From: Lentimicrobium sp.
GTDB taxonomy: Bacteria > Bacteroidota > Bacteroidia > Bacteroidales > Lentimicrobiaceae
Length of the DNA: 8,428 nt
NCBI GenBank assembly: GCA_013336205.1
Contig: JAAXUD010000090.1
Location: 1 to 8,428, forward strand
Direction: 5' to 3'
Part shown: one piece after another, positions 1-6,911 of the stretch
Numbering within the stretch: position 1 is the first letter of the stretch
Layout of the letters: the number at the start of each line of letters is the position of its first letter
Notes under the pieces: generated by a model
Seen by the model: only the letters and a program-made list of their open reading frames with translations
Database searches by the model: none
What the model was told of the DNA's origin: nothing
Position numbers and translations under genes: made by a program

Positions 1-3000
1 GGACCGGCGGAACGGCAGACTATCAGTATTTCGAAGGTTCACTTGCTTCACTGGCAGGCCAGTCAAGTGTTTGGCTTCGTTTCCGTTTTGCAAGCGATGG
101 CTCAGGTCAACTTGAAGGAATAGCAATTGATAACATTTCTGTTACCGATATGCCTGCTCCTGTAAAAAGCCGCGAACTTCTTTCGTTCAAGGTTTTCAAC
201 GATGGTGTTCTTGTAGCCGAAGTTACAGAGCCTACCTACCAGTACGGCACCAATGGTGAAGTGTTGGTTGATGGTCAGACTTATCTGGCAGAAGTTGCCA
301 CAGTATACACAACTGGTCAATCAGACAAAGCAAGCTACACCTGGACATATATTGCCTGTGATAACTTCGATGCACCTGAAAACTTTACCGCTACCCAGGT
401 AGAAGGTACAACAGACGTTGCCATCAGCTGGACTATGCCGGTTGACCGCGTAATTGATGCAGTTGACTTTGCACGCATCACCCGCGATGGTGAAGTTATA
501 GCCGAAGTTGAAGGTACCAGTTATCTTGACGAAGACCTCGATTTTGCAACCTATACTTATTGCATCACTTTTGTTTACGAAAGTGGCGCTGAAACATGTC
601 CTGCAACTGTTTGTGAGACTGTTGAAGTAGTTGGTGGCGGTATGGTTAACGGAAACGTTAAAGAAGCTGCTTACCTTGGTGGTGCCAATATTGAAGGCGC
701 AGAAGTTGTATTAACCAACACAACAAACAACACAATCACCTTTACCTTTACAACCAATGCAGCTGGTAATTATGCCGGTGAAGTACTGGCAGGTACCTAT
801 GATTATGCTGTAAATGCTGAAGGTTATGTTTCTGCAGCACTTGAAGATGTATTGGTAGCCCAGACAGCTACCGTTACACATAACTTCGAGTTAATGGAAT
901 ATCCTTATGCTGTAGGAAATATTATTGCTACCGAACTTACCGACAATGCAGTCCAGATTAACTGGAGTGGTAATGGTGGTGGCGGCGGAACTACCGAAGA
1001 TTTCTTCGAAGGTTTTGAAGCAGGTACCCTTCCTACAGACTGGGTTATCTATAATGTTGATGGTGATGGTTTCAACTGGGAAAATACTGCAACTACATAC
1101 ACTACATTTGACGCTCATACAGGTCTTTACTGCATGACAAGTGCTTCTTATGTTAATGGCGTTGGTGCATTAACCCCAAATAACTGGCTGGTTTCTCCTG
1201 CACTTGCTGTAACCGGTGATTCAGAACTCCGTTTCTGGGTTGATGGTCAGGATCCTGCATATGCAGCTGAGCAATATTATGTAAAAGTATCTGCAACAGG
1301 AAATGCTGTAGCTGATTTTACGACTACCATACATACAGCTGTTTCTCCGGCTACCTGGGGCGAAGTTGTTGTTGATTTATCTGCTTTTGCAGGTCAGACC
1401 ATTTACATTGCTTTCCAGCATGCAAATGTTACTGATATGTACTTCCTGAAACTGGACGACGTAACTGTTACCAGCACCACAACCAGGGCTGCTTTTACAG
1501 CATCTGTTGCAGCTGGTGTTTCTACAGCTTTGCCTTTCAAAACAGCAGGTATGACAGAAAGTATGATTCAGACCACCGCAGCAGCTTATGCCCAGGCAAA
1601 TGCTAACCGCGAACTGGTTGGATACAGTGTTTATCGCACCACCTGTGCAACAGGTGATCTTCAGTTACTTGGCTTTACCCTTGATATGCAGTTTACCGAC
1701 AACACCTGGGGTGCTGCCGAAGCTGGTGTTTACAAGTGGGGCGTAGTTGCTGAATACGATATGAACAACGCTGAAGTTGCTTTCTCAAATTGTCTTGACA
1801 AAGACATGGTTACTCAGGTAAGTGTTGCAGTTACAACCAATAGCCTTGATAGCCCTGTTGAAACCGAAGTTTCTTTCACCAATACTTCAGAACCTGACCT
1901 CGCGTTGGTTTACGAAGTAGAACTTGACGAAACAGGCGTTTACGCATGGGATGAATTCCGCAAAGGTACCTACGACATCTATGTTGAAAAAGCAGGATTT
2001 GCTCCTATCGCTATTTCAGCTTATGTTATTGATGGTCCTGAAGCATTTGTCTGGATTCTTGAAGAACTTCTTGTTCCTGTTGCTGATCTTTATGTAACAC
2101 CTAATGGTTATGCAACCTGGAGACAGGGTGGTATTGTTCCTTTCGAAAACTTCGCTGAGAATTTTGACGCAGGCATTCCTGAAACATGGACTATCGTTGA
2201 TGGTGGCTCAACTGCCGATACATGGTATATGGAAACACCAGCCGGTAACCCGCAAACAGCAGGTGCTTCGGTTGATGGAACTCCTTTTGCTTATGTTGAT
2301 TCTGACGAAGCCGGTATCGGAAGTTCAATGGACGAAATGTTAACTTCGCCTGCTATTGATGCTTCAAATGCTGATATGCTTTATCTGCATTTCGACCAGT
2401 ACTACAACAACCTTGCATCAACAGAATATGCAAAAGTTGAAGTATTCAATGGTACCGAATGGATTACTGTGCTGAACCAGACAACTGATGCCGGTTCATG
2501 GGCAGTTGCTGACCATAAAGTTATTGATGTTACAGAATACATCAATGATGCATTCCAGGTTCGTTTCCATTATTTCTCACCAGGTTGGAACTGGTTCTGG
2601 GCTATTGACAATATCGCTGTTACCCAGGAAAGCGAAATGGATTCACGTTCATTCCAGAATTACAAAGTATGGCTCGATGGCGTTTTCGTGACAGATACAG
2701 AAAACACATTCCATCAGTATGATGTCGAAACCCTTGTACCAGGTCAGGAATATTTCTCAGAAGTAGCTGCCGTTTATACCAATGGTATGTCAGCTAAAAT
2801 GAGCTATACCTGGACTTACATTCCTTGCGATCAATACGCAGGTCCTCAGCAGTTTGACGGTGAAGTAATTGACGAAACCGATGTATTGCTTACATGGTCA
2901 GACATTCTTCCTTTGGAATTGGTACAGATCACCCAGAATCCGGGTGCACCTGCAAACGGATACTTCCAGCAGTATGGTTACGGTTACGGTGTAGCTTATG

Positions 3001-4811
3001 ACATGAGCGCTTATCCCGATGCATTGGTTAACAGCATCGATTTCCACCATGCATCATGGGGAACCACAGGAACATGGAATTACAAAATCCACGTTTACAA
3101 CTGGGATACCAAAACCTTAATCGGAACCTACGGTCCTTTCCAGACAACCGGAAATGATACATGGGAAATGGGTGTTGAGCTTCCTAATGTTTCAACCGGT
3201 GGCGCAAGTATTGTTGCCATTCTGATGGAGCCGCTGAGCAACTCATCAACCGATGCTTATCCTGATATGTCATCAGACGATGCAGCCAATCCTCAGGGAT
3301 CAATTTTTGGCTCATTGAGCGATGTTAATGCTATTGGTTCTTCAGCCATTGGTAACTTCCTTATGGAAGCGTACATTTACACAGCCAACGCTGCTGTAAG
3401 GGCAACTCCGGTTACATTTGAACTGGTTCAGGCTCCTGCAGCAACTCCACGTATTCAGAACAATAATGTTTTAACTGACAACCTGACTATTAAACAGGAT
3501 GTAAACAGAAACAGCCGTGATGAAGACGCTTTTGTTGGAGCCAACATCTACCGCGATGGTATGTTAATCGCCGAAATGCTTACCGATACATCATATCTTG
3601 ATGCAGCAGTTGAGCCAGGTGTTTACAACTATTGTATTACCTACGTTTACGAAAGTGGCGCATCTTCATGTCCTGATGCAAATTGCATCGAGGTATCACT
3701 TACCGAAGAATGTGTAGCTCCTATCGACCTGACCGCAGTACTTGCAGCAGATCCAGCCAAAGTAATTCTGACATGGAATAGCTTTGCCGGCGTATGGATG
3801 CATTATGGCGACCTCGTTTATGTAGATGCTATTGGTCTCACTGACTTCTCTCCGATTACTGTAGCTATCCAGTGGGATCCTGCAGATCTTGCAGATTACG
3901 ACGGAAGAGCATTCAGCAAAATGAAACTCTATTACGGTACAGGAAGTATCGGCGATGTGATGGTACAGGTTTGGGAAGGAACAACCCTTGTTATGGAAGA
4001 AGCTGTAACTACTCCTATCGTTGGTGAATCATGGAACGAAATCGAATTCACTGAGCCTGTTGTTATTGATGCAACCAAATCCTACAGAATTGGTTACACC
4101 ACCAGCAATTACGATGGATTCCCAGCCGGTGCCCAGAATTATGCAAATGATCTGAACAGCGACCTGGTACTTCTTGACGGTGTTTGGGATAACCTGAGCA
4201 ACTATCTGCCATACTCATGGATGATTGAAACCTTCATTGGTCAGGCTCCTGCCGGCGCATTCAATGCACCTGTAGAAAGCACAATCATCAGCAAGGCAAC
4301 TTCAGCAAACCTTGTATCTTCACCAGTAGCAGTTAATACCAACAGAAGCGACGTAGGCAGAAGTGCTGACCGTGCATTCCTCGGTTACAACGTATACAGA
4401 GAAGGTACCCAGGTTAACAGCGAACTGGTACTCGAGAACACCTACCTGGATATCCCAGGTACCCCGGGTAACTATTGCTACACTGTTACCGCTGTTTACA
4501 GCCTTTGTGGAGAATCAGATCCTTCAAACGAAGCATGTGTTGACGTACTTGTTGGAGTAAATGATCAGGATCTTGCCAATAACAGGATCTATCCTAACCC
4601 ATCCAACAGTATTGTTAACATCGAGCTTAGCAGCAACATCAGCCAGGTAGTTGTTTACAACTATGTTGGTCAGGTTGTATTTGAGCAGAATGTTACCAAA
4701 TCTGAGACTATCCAGCTTAACGTACGCAACTATGAATCTGGCGCTTACCTGGTTAAATTTGTAACCACCGCAGGCGAAAGCTTCACCAAAAAAGTTGTTG
4801 TTACTAAATAA
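1..4811 (+). CDS. Giant secreted gingipain/HagA-like adhesin with T9SS sorting domain (5' partial)
   Basis: This is the C-terminal 1602 residues of a large cell-surface or secreted protein. The reading frame is open from base 3 to the TAA at 4809-4811. The ATG at base 150 is internal, because the codons before it encode the end of a beta-sandwich domain (VWLRFRF...IAIDNISVTD). Domains, numbered from the first codon in the window: end of a jelly roll 1-49; Fn3 back half 61-121; intact Fn3 124-212; carboxypeptidase-regulatory-like 214-296; Fn3 front half 303-325, Cleaved-Adhesin-like module 332-491, Fn3 back half 535-603; a second regulatory-like domain 605-690; Fn3 front 695-710, jelly roll 713-875, Fn3 back 882-944; Fn3 front 947-970, unassigned insert 971-1132, Fn3 back 1174-1235; Fn3 front 1238-1262, related insert 1263-1415, Fn3 back 1457-1516; sorting domain 1520-1602. 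No protease motif is visible here, but a catalytic domain could lie upstream. An adhesive role is inferred from the domain families. The substrate is unknown. Confidence 0.9.
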   Translation, partial: TGGTADYQYFEGSLASLAGQSSVWLRFRFASDGSGQLEGIAIDNISVTDMPAPVKSRELLSFKVFNDGVLVAEVTEPTYQYGTNGEVLVDGQTYLAEVATVYTTGQSDKASYTWTYIACDNFDAPENFTATQVEGTTDVAISWTMPVDRVIDAVDFARITRDGEVIAEVEGTSYLDEDLDFATYTYCITFVYESGAETCPATVCETVEVVGGGMVNGNVKEAAYLGGANIEGAEVVLTNTTNNTITFTFTTNAAGNYAGEVLAGTYDYAVNAEGYVSAALEDVLVAQTATVTHNFELMEYPYAVGNIIATELTDNAVQINWSGNGGGGGTTEDFFEGFEAGTLPTDWVIYNVDGDGFNWENTATTYTTFDAHTGLYCMTSASYVNGVGALTPNNWLVSPALAVTGDSELRFWVDGQDPAYAAEQYYVKVSATGNAVADFTTTIHTAVSPATWGEVVVDLSAFAGQTIYIAFQHANVTDMYFLKLDDVTVTSTTTRAAFTASVAAGVSTALPFKTAGMTESMIQTTAAAYAQANANRELVGYSVYRTTCATGDLQLLGFTLDMQFTDNTWGAAEAGVYKWGVVAEYDMNNAEVAFSNCLDKDMVTQVSVAVTTNSLDSPVETEVSFTNTSEPDLALVYEVELDETGVYAWDEFRKGTYDIYVEKAGFAPIAISAYVIDGPEAFVWILEELLVPVADLYVTPNGYATWRQGGIVPFENFAENFDAGIPETWTIVDGGSTADTWYMETPAGNPQTAGASVDGTPFAYVDSDEAGIGSSMDEMLTSPAIDASNADMLYLHFDQYYNNLASTEYAKVEVFNGTEWITVLNQTTDAGSWAVADHKVIDVTEYINDAFQVRFHYFSPGWNWFWAIDNIAVTQESEMDSRSFQNYKVWLDGVFVTDTENTFHQYDVETLVPGQEYFSEVAAVYTNGMSAKMSYTWTYIPCDQYAGPQQFDGEVIDETDVLLTWSDILPLELVQITQNPGAPANGYFQQYGYGYGVAYDMSAYPDALVNSIDFHHASWGTTGTWNYKIHVYNWDTKTLIGTYGPFQTTGNDTWEMGVELPNVSTGGASIVAILMEPLSNSSTDAYPDMSSDDAANPQGSIFGSLSDVNAIGSSAIGNFLMEAYIYTANAAVRATPVTFELVQAPAATPRIQNNNVLTDNLTIKQDVNRNSRDEDAFVGANIYRDGMLIAEMLTDTSYLDAAVEPGVYNYCITYVYESGASSCPDANCIEVSLTEECVAPIDLTAVLAADPAKVILTWNSFAGVWMHYGDLVYVDAIGLTDFSPITVAIQWDPADLADYDGRAFSKMKLYYGTGSIGDVMVQVWEGTTLVMEEAVTTPIVGESWNEIEFTEPVVIDATKSYRIGYTTSNYDGFPAGAQNYANDLNSDLVLLDGVWDNLSNYLPYSWMIETFIGQAPAGAFNAPVESTIISKATSANLVSSPVAVNTNRSDVGRSADRAFLGYNVYREGTQVNSELVLENTYLDIPGTPGNYCYTVTAVYSLCGESDPSNEACVDVLVGVNDQDLANNRIYPNPSNSIVNIELSSNISQVVVYNYVGQVVFEQNVTKSETIQLNVRNYESGAYLVKFVTTAGESFTKKVVVTK
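996..1475 (+). other. Cleaved-Adhesin-like (gingipain K-type) jelly-roll domain
   Basis: This roughly 160-residue module within the large adhesin carries the hallmarks of the Cleaved_Adhesin family found in the Porphyromonas gingivalis RgpA, Kgp and HagA haemagglutinin regions. It opens with FFEGFEAGTLPTDW, then has a calcium-site-like DGDGFNW. Next come TPNNWLVSPAL, an LRFWVDGQDPAYAAEQYYV segment that parallels the gingipain WVCAQDANYASEHYAV stretch, and a closing FLKLDDVTV strand. It is preceded by a glycine-rich linker (GNGGGGGTT) where gingipains have a proline/asparagine-rich linker. The family is known for binding haemoglobin, fibrinogen and other host proteins. Which ligand this copy binds cannot be read from sequence, and the organism may not be host-associated. 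Confidence 0.82.
2139..2625 (+). other. Choice-of-anchor-J/MAM-like jelly-roll domain
   Basis: This is the second jelly-roll module in the window. It starts with the typical ENFDAGIPETWTIVDGG, continues with TSPAIDASNADMLYLHFDQYY, and ends WAIDNIAVTQ. Start and end signatures are shared with the Cleaved-Adhesin-like module upstream, and the end also matches the partial module at the left edge (IAIDNISVTD), but the interior differs. It sits between an Fn3 front half (ADLYVTPNGYATWRQ) and an Fn3 back half (YKVWLDGVFV...). The fold is inferred from these signatures. Confidence 0.65.
4560..4808 (+). other. T9SS type A C-terminal sorting domain (Por_Secre_tail)
   Basis: The last 83 residues of the large protein match the type A sorting signal of type IX secretion cargo. 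They contain the RIYPNPSN start motif, a VVVYNYVGQVVFEQ core, the ESGAYLVKF segment and the basic-hydrophobic end TKKVVVTK. In this family the domain carries the protein across the outer membrane, is normally removed by the PorU sortase, and the mature protein is attached to a surface polysaccharide or released. Its presence makes an exported location and a Bacteroidota host nearly certain. Confidence 0.95.
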
Positions 4812-4831
4812 TCGTTAAATCGATGTAAATG

Positions 4832-4863
4832 AAAAGGGGGTTCCGGAAGGATCCCCCTTTTTT
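4832..4863 (+). terminator. Intrinsic terminator after the adhesin gene
   Basis: This is a GC-rich hairpin 20 bases past the adhesin stop codon. The arm AAAAGGGGG (4832-4840) pairs with CCCCCTTTT (4853-4861). After a T:T mismatch the stem continues with T-A and two C-G pairs and closes on a GGAA loop, a GNRA tetraloop. The 3' arm runs into six T residues (4858-4863). It separates the adhesin transcript from the ABC-F gene. Confidence 0.93.
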
Positions 4864-4895
4864 GATACCCTTTCAAATGATGATTTCCTTGCCGG

Positions 4896-4912
4896 TTTTC
4901 ATTGGATGAAAA
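4896..4912. promoter_or_regulatory. Perfect 7-bp dyad overlapping the ABC-F promoter spacer
   Basis: TTTTCAT (4896-4902) and ATGAAAA (4906-4912) form a perfect inverted repeat with a 3-base centre. It covers the expected -33 region and ends four bases before the -7 element. The position would suit a repressor or activator site, but the sequence is AT-rich and short, so chance is possible. I recognise no specific regulator's site. Confidence 0.3.
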
Positions 4913-4916
4913 ATGA

Positions 4917-4924
4917 TACCTTTG
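4917..4924 (+). promoter_or_regulatory. Bacteroidetes -7 promoter element (TACCTTTG) for the ABC-F gene
   Basis: TACCTTTG is a perfect match to the Bacteroidetes primary sigma -7 consensus TAnnTTTG. It lies 28 bases before the ABC-F ATG and after the adhesin terminator. The predicted transcription start is near 4930, leaving a leader of about 20 bases with no Shine-Dalgarno sequence, as is usual in this phylum. The -33 element is weak: only a TTTTC run (4896-4900) lies at about the right distance. Confidence 0.75.
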
Positions 4925-4952
4925 CACTCCCGGATTAATTGCCCCTGGTCTT

Positions 4953-6911
4953 ATGCTCTCAGTTAACAATCTTTCAGTTTATTTTACCGGAAAGTACCTT
5001 TTCGATGATGTCAGTTTTTTGATAACAGAACGCGACAGGGTAGGACTTGTAGGGAAAAATGGTGCCGGAAAAACAACCCTTTTGAGAATTATTACTGGTC
5101 AGCAAATAGCCGAAGGAGGTACAATTGCCAAACCCTCAGATCTGCTGATTGGTTATCTTCCGCAGGAAGTGGTAACAACCGGAGCGGGATCTGTTTTCGC
5201 CGAAACAATGAGGGCATTTGACAGAGTGTTGGCATTGAAAAGCGAAGGCGAACGTCTGAGTCATGATATTACCGAAAGAACAGACTTTCATAGTAAGGAA
5301 TACCTCCGTTTGATTGAAAGATTAAATGATTGTAATGAGCAGTTTCGTTTATCCGGTGGAAATGAAATGGAAGGGGAAACTGAAAAGGTTCTATCCGGAT
5401 TGGGTTTTAAATCTTCTGACTTCAACCGCAAGCTCAGCGAATTTAGTGGTGGATGGCGGATGCGTGTAGAGCTTGCCAAATTACTGCTTCAGAAACCGGG
5501 TCTGTTATTGCTTGATGAGCCTACCAATCACCTCGACATAGAGTCAATACAATGGCTCGAAGAGTACCTGCAATCATTCAGGGGAGCCGTTATAGTTGTT
5601 TCTCACGATAGGGCGTTTCTCGACAATGTAACCAACCGGACTATAGAAATATCATTGGGCAGGGTATTTGACTTTAAAACGTCTTATACGGGCTATGTCG
5701 AATTGCGCGGAGAGTTGCAGGAACAGCAGATGGCTGCTTTTAACAATCAGCAGCGACAACTGGCAGATATTGAACGGTTTATTGAACGGTTTCGCTATAA
5801 GTCAACCAAAGCAAGGCAGGTTCAGTCGAAGCAGAAAATGCTTGATAAAATTGAACGGGTTGAGGTTGATGATGTTGATAAATCGACCATTCATTTTAAA
5901 TTTCCTCCTGCACCGCCTTCAGGTAAAATTGTGCTGGAAGCCAATGGTCTGGCTAAAAGTTATGGGTCAAACCGTGTATTCAGTCAGGTGGATTTTGCGA
6001 TTGAACGAAATGATTTTATCGCTTTTGTTGGTAAAAACGGGGAGGGTAAAACCACCCTGGCCAGGATCATCGCCGAAGGGCTTGAGCATACGGGCGAATG
6101 TAAAATCGGCCACAATGTTAAACTGGGCTATTATGCCCAGAACCAGGCTGATTTGCTTGATCCGGACAGAACGGTTTTTCAGACAATTGACGATATTGCG
6201 GTGGGCGATATAAGGCCTAAGGTGCGGAGTATTCTGGGGAGTTTTCTCTTTGGAGGTGAGGACATCGACAAAAAGGTGAAAGTGCTCTCCGGTGGGGAGA
6301 AATCGCGCCTCGCATTGGCCAAATTGTTGCTTTCGCCCGTAAATCTGCTTGTGCTTGATGAGCCTACCAATCACCTCGACATGATGTCGAAGGATATTCT
6401 GAAGAATGCCCTGCTGATGTTTGATGGAACGCTGATTGTTGTTTCGCACGACAGGGATTTTTTGCAGGGCTTGACGGATAAAGTGTTTGAGTTCCGCGAT
6501 GGACATGTAAAGCAGCACATCGGAGATATCTACGACTTCCTGGAAAAGAGGCGCCTGCATACGCTGGATCAGTTAAACATCCAGCGCCTGAATGCCAGAA
6601 ATAATGAAGGTTCGGAGTCTGTTTCCCAGCAGAAAGTGAATTATGAAAAGAAGAAACTGCTGGAAAAGGAACTCAGGAAAGTTACAAGCCGCATCGAGAA
6701 ATCTGAAGCAGAAATCCACAGGATTGAAACATCAATCGGAGAAATAGACCGTTACCTGGCCCAACCTGAAAAACATGCGGCTGAACTGGCCGACGGAACC
6801 ATTTATAACAGGTATGAAGCCCTTAAGGAATCATTAAAAGCAGAAATGGACAACTGGGAGCTGTTACACTTTGAGCTTGAAGAAATGAAAAGTGGCTTCG
6901 CAGGCGATTGA
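4953..6911 (+). CDS. ABC-F family ATPase, YheS-like
   Basis: This 652-residue soluble protein has two ABC ATPase cassettes and no membrane segments. ABC-F proteins bind the ribosomal E site and act on stalled or initiating ribosomes. Cassette 1 has Walker A GKNGAGKTT (34-42), a helical arm around 89-131, signature FSGGW (164-168) and Walker B LLLLDEPTNHLD with the catalytic Glu at 189. The linker (269-304) contains IERFRYKSTKARQVQSKQK, close to the E. coli YheS linker, and lacks the long loop of antibiotic-resistance ABC-Fs. Cassette 2 has Walker A GKNGEGKTT (360-368), signature LSGGE (445-449) and Walker B with Glu 470. A charged coiled coil (about 563-649) matches the ABC-F C-terminal domain. 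Both ATP sites look intact. E. coli YheS is of similar length. The ATG at 4953 leaves a short leader after a strong promoter match and begins the cassette directly (MLSVNNLSVYF). The specific cellular role is not known from sequence. Confidence 0.95.
   Translation: MLSVNNLSVYFTGKYLFDDVSFLITERDRVGLVGKNGAGKTTLLRIITGQQIAEGGTIAKPSDLLIGYLPQEVVTTGAGSVFAETMRAFDRVLALKSEGERLSHDITERTDFHSKEYLRLIERLNDCNEQFRLSGGNEMEGETEKVLSGLGFKSSDFNRKLSEFSGGWRMRVELAKLLLQKPGLLLLDEPTNHLDIESIQWLEEYLQSFRGAVIVVSHDRAFLDNVTNRTIEISLGRVFDFKTSYTGYVELRGELQEQQMAAFNNQQRQLADIERFIERFRYKSTKARQVQSKQKMLDKIERVEVDDVDKSTIHFKFPPAPPSGKIVLEANGLAKSYGSNRVFSQVDFAIERNDFIAFVGKNGEGKTTLARIIAEGLEHTGECKIGHNVKLGYYAQNQADLLDPDRTVFQTIDDIAVGDIRPKVRSILGSFLFGGEDIDKKVKVLSGGEKSRLALAKLLLSPVNLLVLDEPTNHLDMMSKDILKNALLMFDGTLIVVSHDRDFLQGLTDKVFEFRDGHVKQHIGDIYDFLEKRRLHTLDQLNIQRLNARNNEGSESVSQQKVNYEKKKLLEKELRKVTSRIEKSEAEIHRIETSIGEIDRYLAQPEKHAAELADGTIYNRYEALKESLKAEMDNWELLHFELEEMKSGFAGD
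5509..6382 (+). repeat. 31-bp perfect direct repeat at the two Walker B motifs
   Basis: Bases 5509-5539 and 6352-6382 are identical over 31 bases, 843 bases apart, and encode LDEPTNHLD in both halves of the ABC-F gene with the same codon chosen every time. The downstream His-loop segments (VVSHDR, near 5595 and 6437) are nearly identical too. The protein motif is under strong selection, but identical synonymous codons are more than that requires. Confidence 0.85.

Larger units (their letters stand above)
573..3661 (+). repeat. Dispersed paralogous Fn3 repeats in the adhesin gene
   Basis: The Fn3 back halves are recognisable copies of each other. Bases 573-589 and 3645-3661 are identical (encoding VYESGA), inside modules reading YCITFVYESGAETC and YCITYVYESGASSC. 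The segments near 270-363 and 2739-2832 also match closely and both end in SYTWTYI.CD. Most of the rest has diverged at the DNA level, so these are old duplications and not a recent tandem array. Confidence 0.75.

Noticed and set aside
150..152. ATG at base 150 as the start of the large adhesin gene
   Set aside because: The frame is open to base 3, and the upstream codons encode a coherent jelly-roll end (FRFASDGSGQ...IAIDNISVTD). There is no promoter or signal peptide at 150.
891..1118. Short minus-strand and alternate-frame open frames within the adhesin gene (also near 102-320, 925-1137, 2104-2343, 2488-2691, 4363-4560)
   Set aside because: All lie inside strongly supported coding sequence and their translations are low-complexity shadows without motifs.
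573..3661. Adhesin repeats as a recent tandem array or CRISPR-like structure
   Set aside because: The copies are long, irregularly spaced protein domains with diverged DNA. There are no short regular repeats with unique spacers.
4745..4969. Minus-strand open frame across the adhesin end and the terminator
   Set aside because: It runs through the terminator hairpin and the promoter region, and no conserved motif is visible.
5668..6213. 181-codon plus-strand frame overlapping the ABC-F gene
   Set aside because: It is a frame-shifted shadow of the ABC-F linker and Walker A2 region, with Leu/Arg/Trp-rich composition and no family signature.
5967..6560. 197-codon open frame on the minus strand inside the ABC-F gene
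   Set aside because: It lies opposite conserved ABC-F cassette 2, its translation shows no recognisable domain, and the opposite strand codes for every expected ATPase motif.
4953..6911. ABC-F protein as an antibiotic-resistance (ribosome protection) factor or as a transporter ATPase
   Set aside because: The interdomain linker matches the short YheS type without the extended loop of resistance factors. There are no membrane segments or adjacent permease genes.
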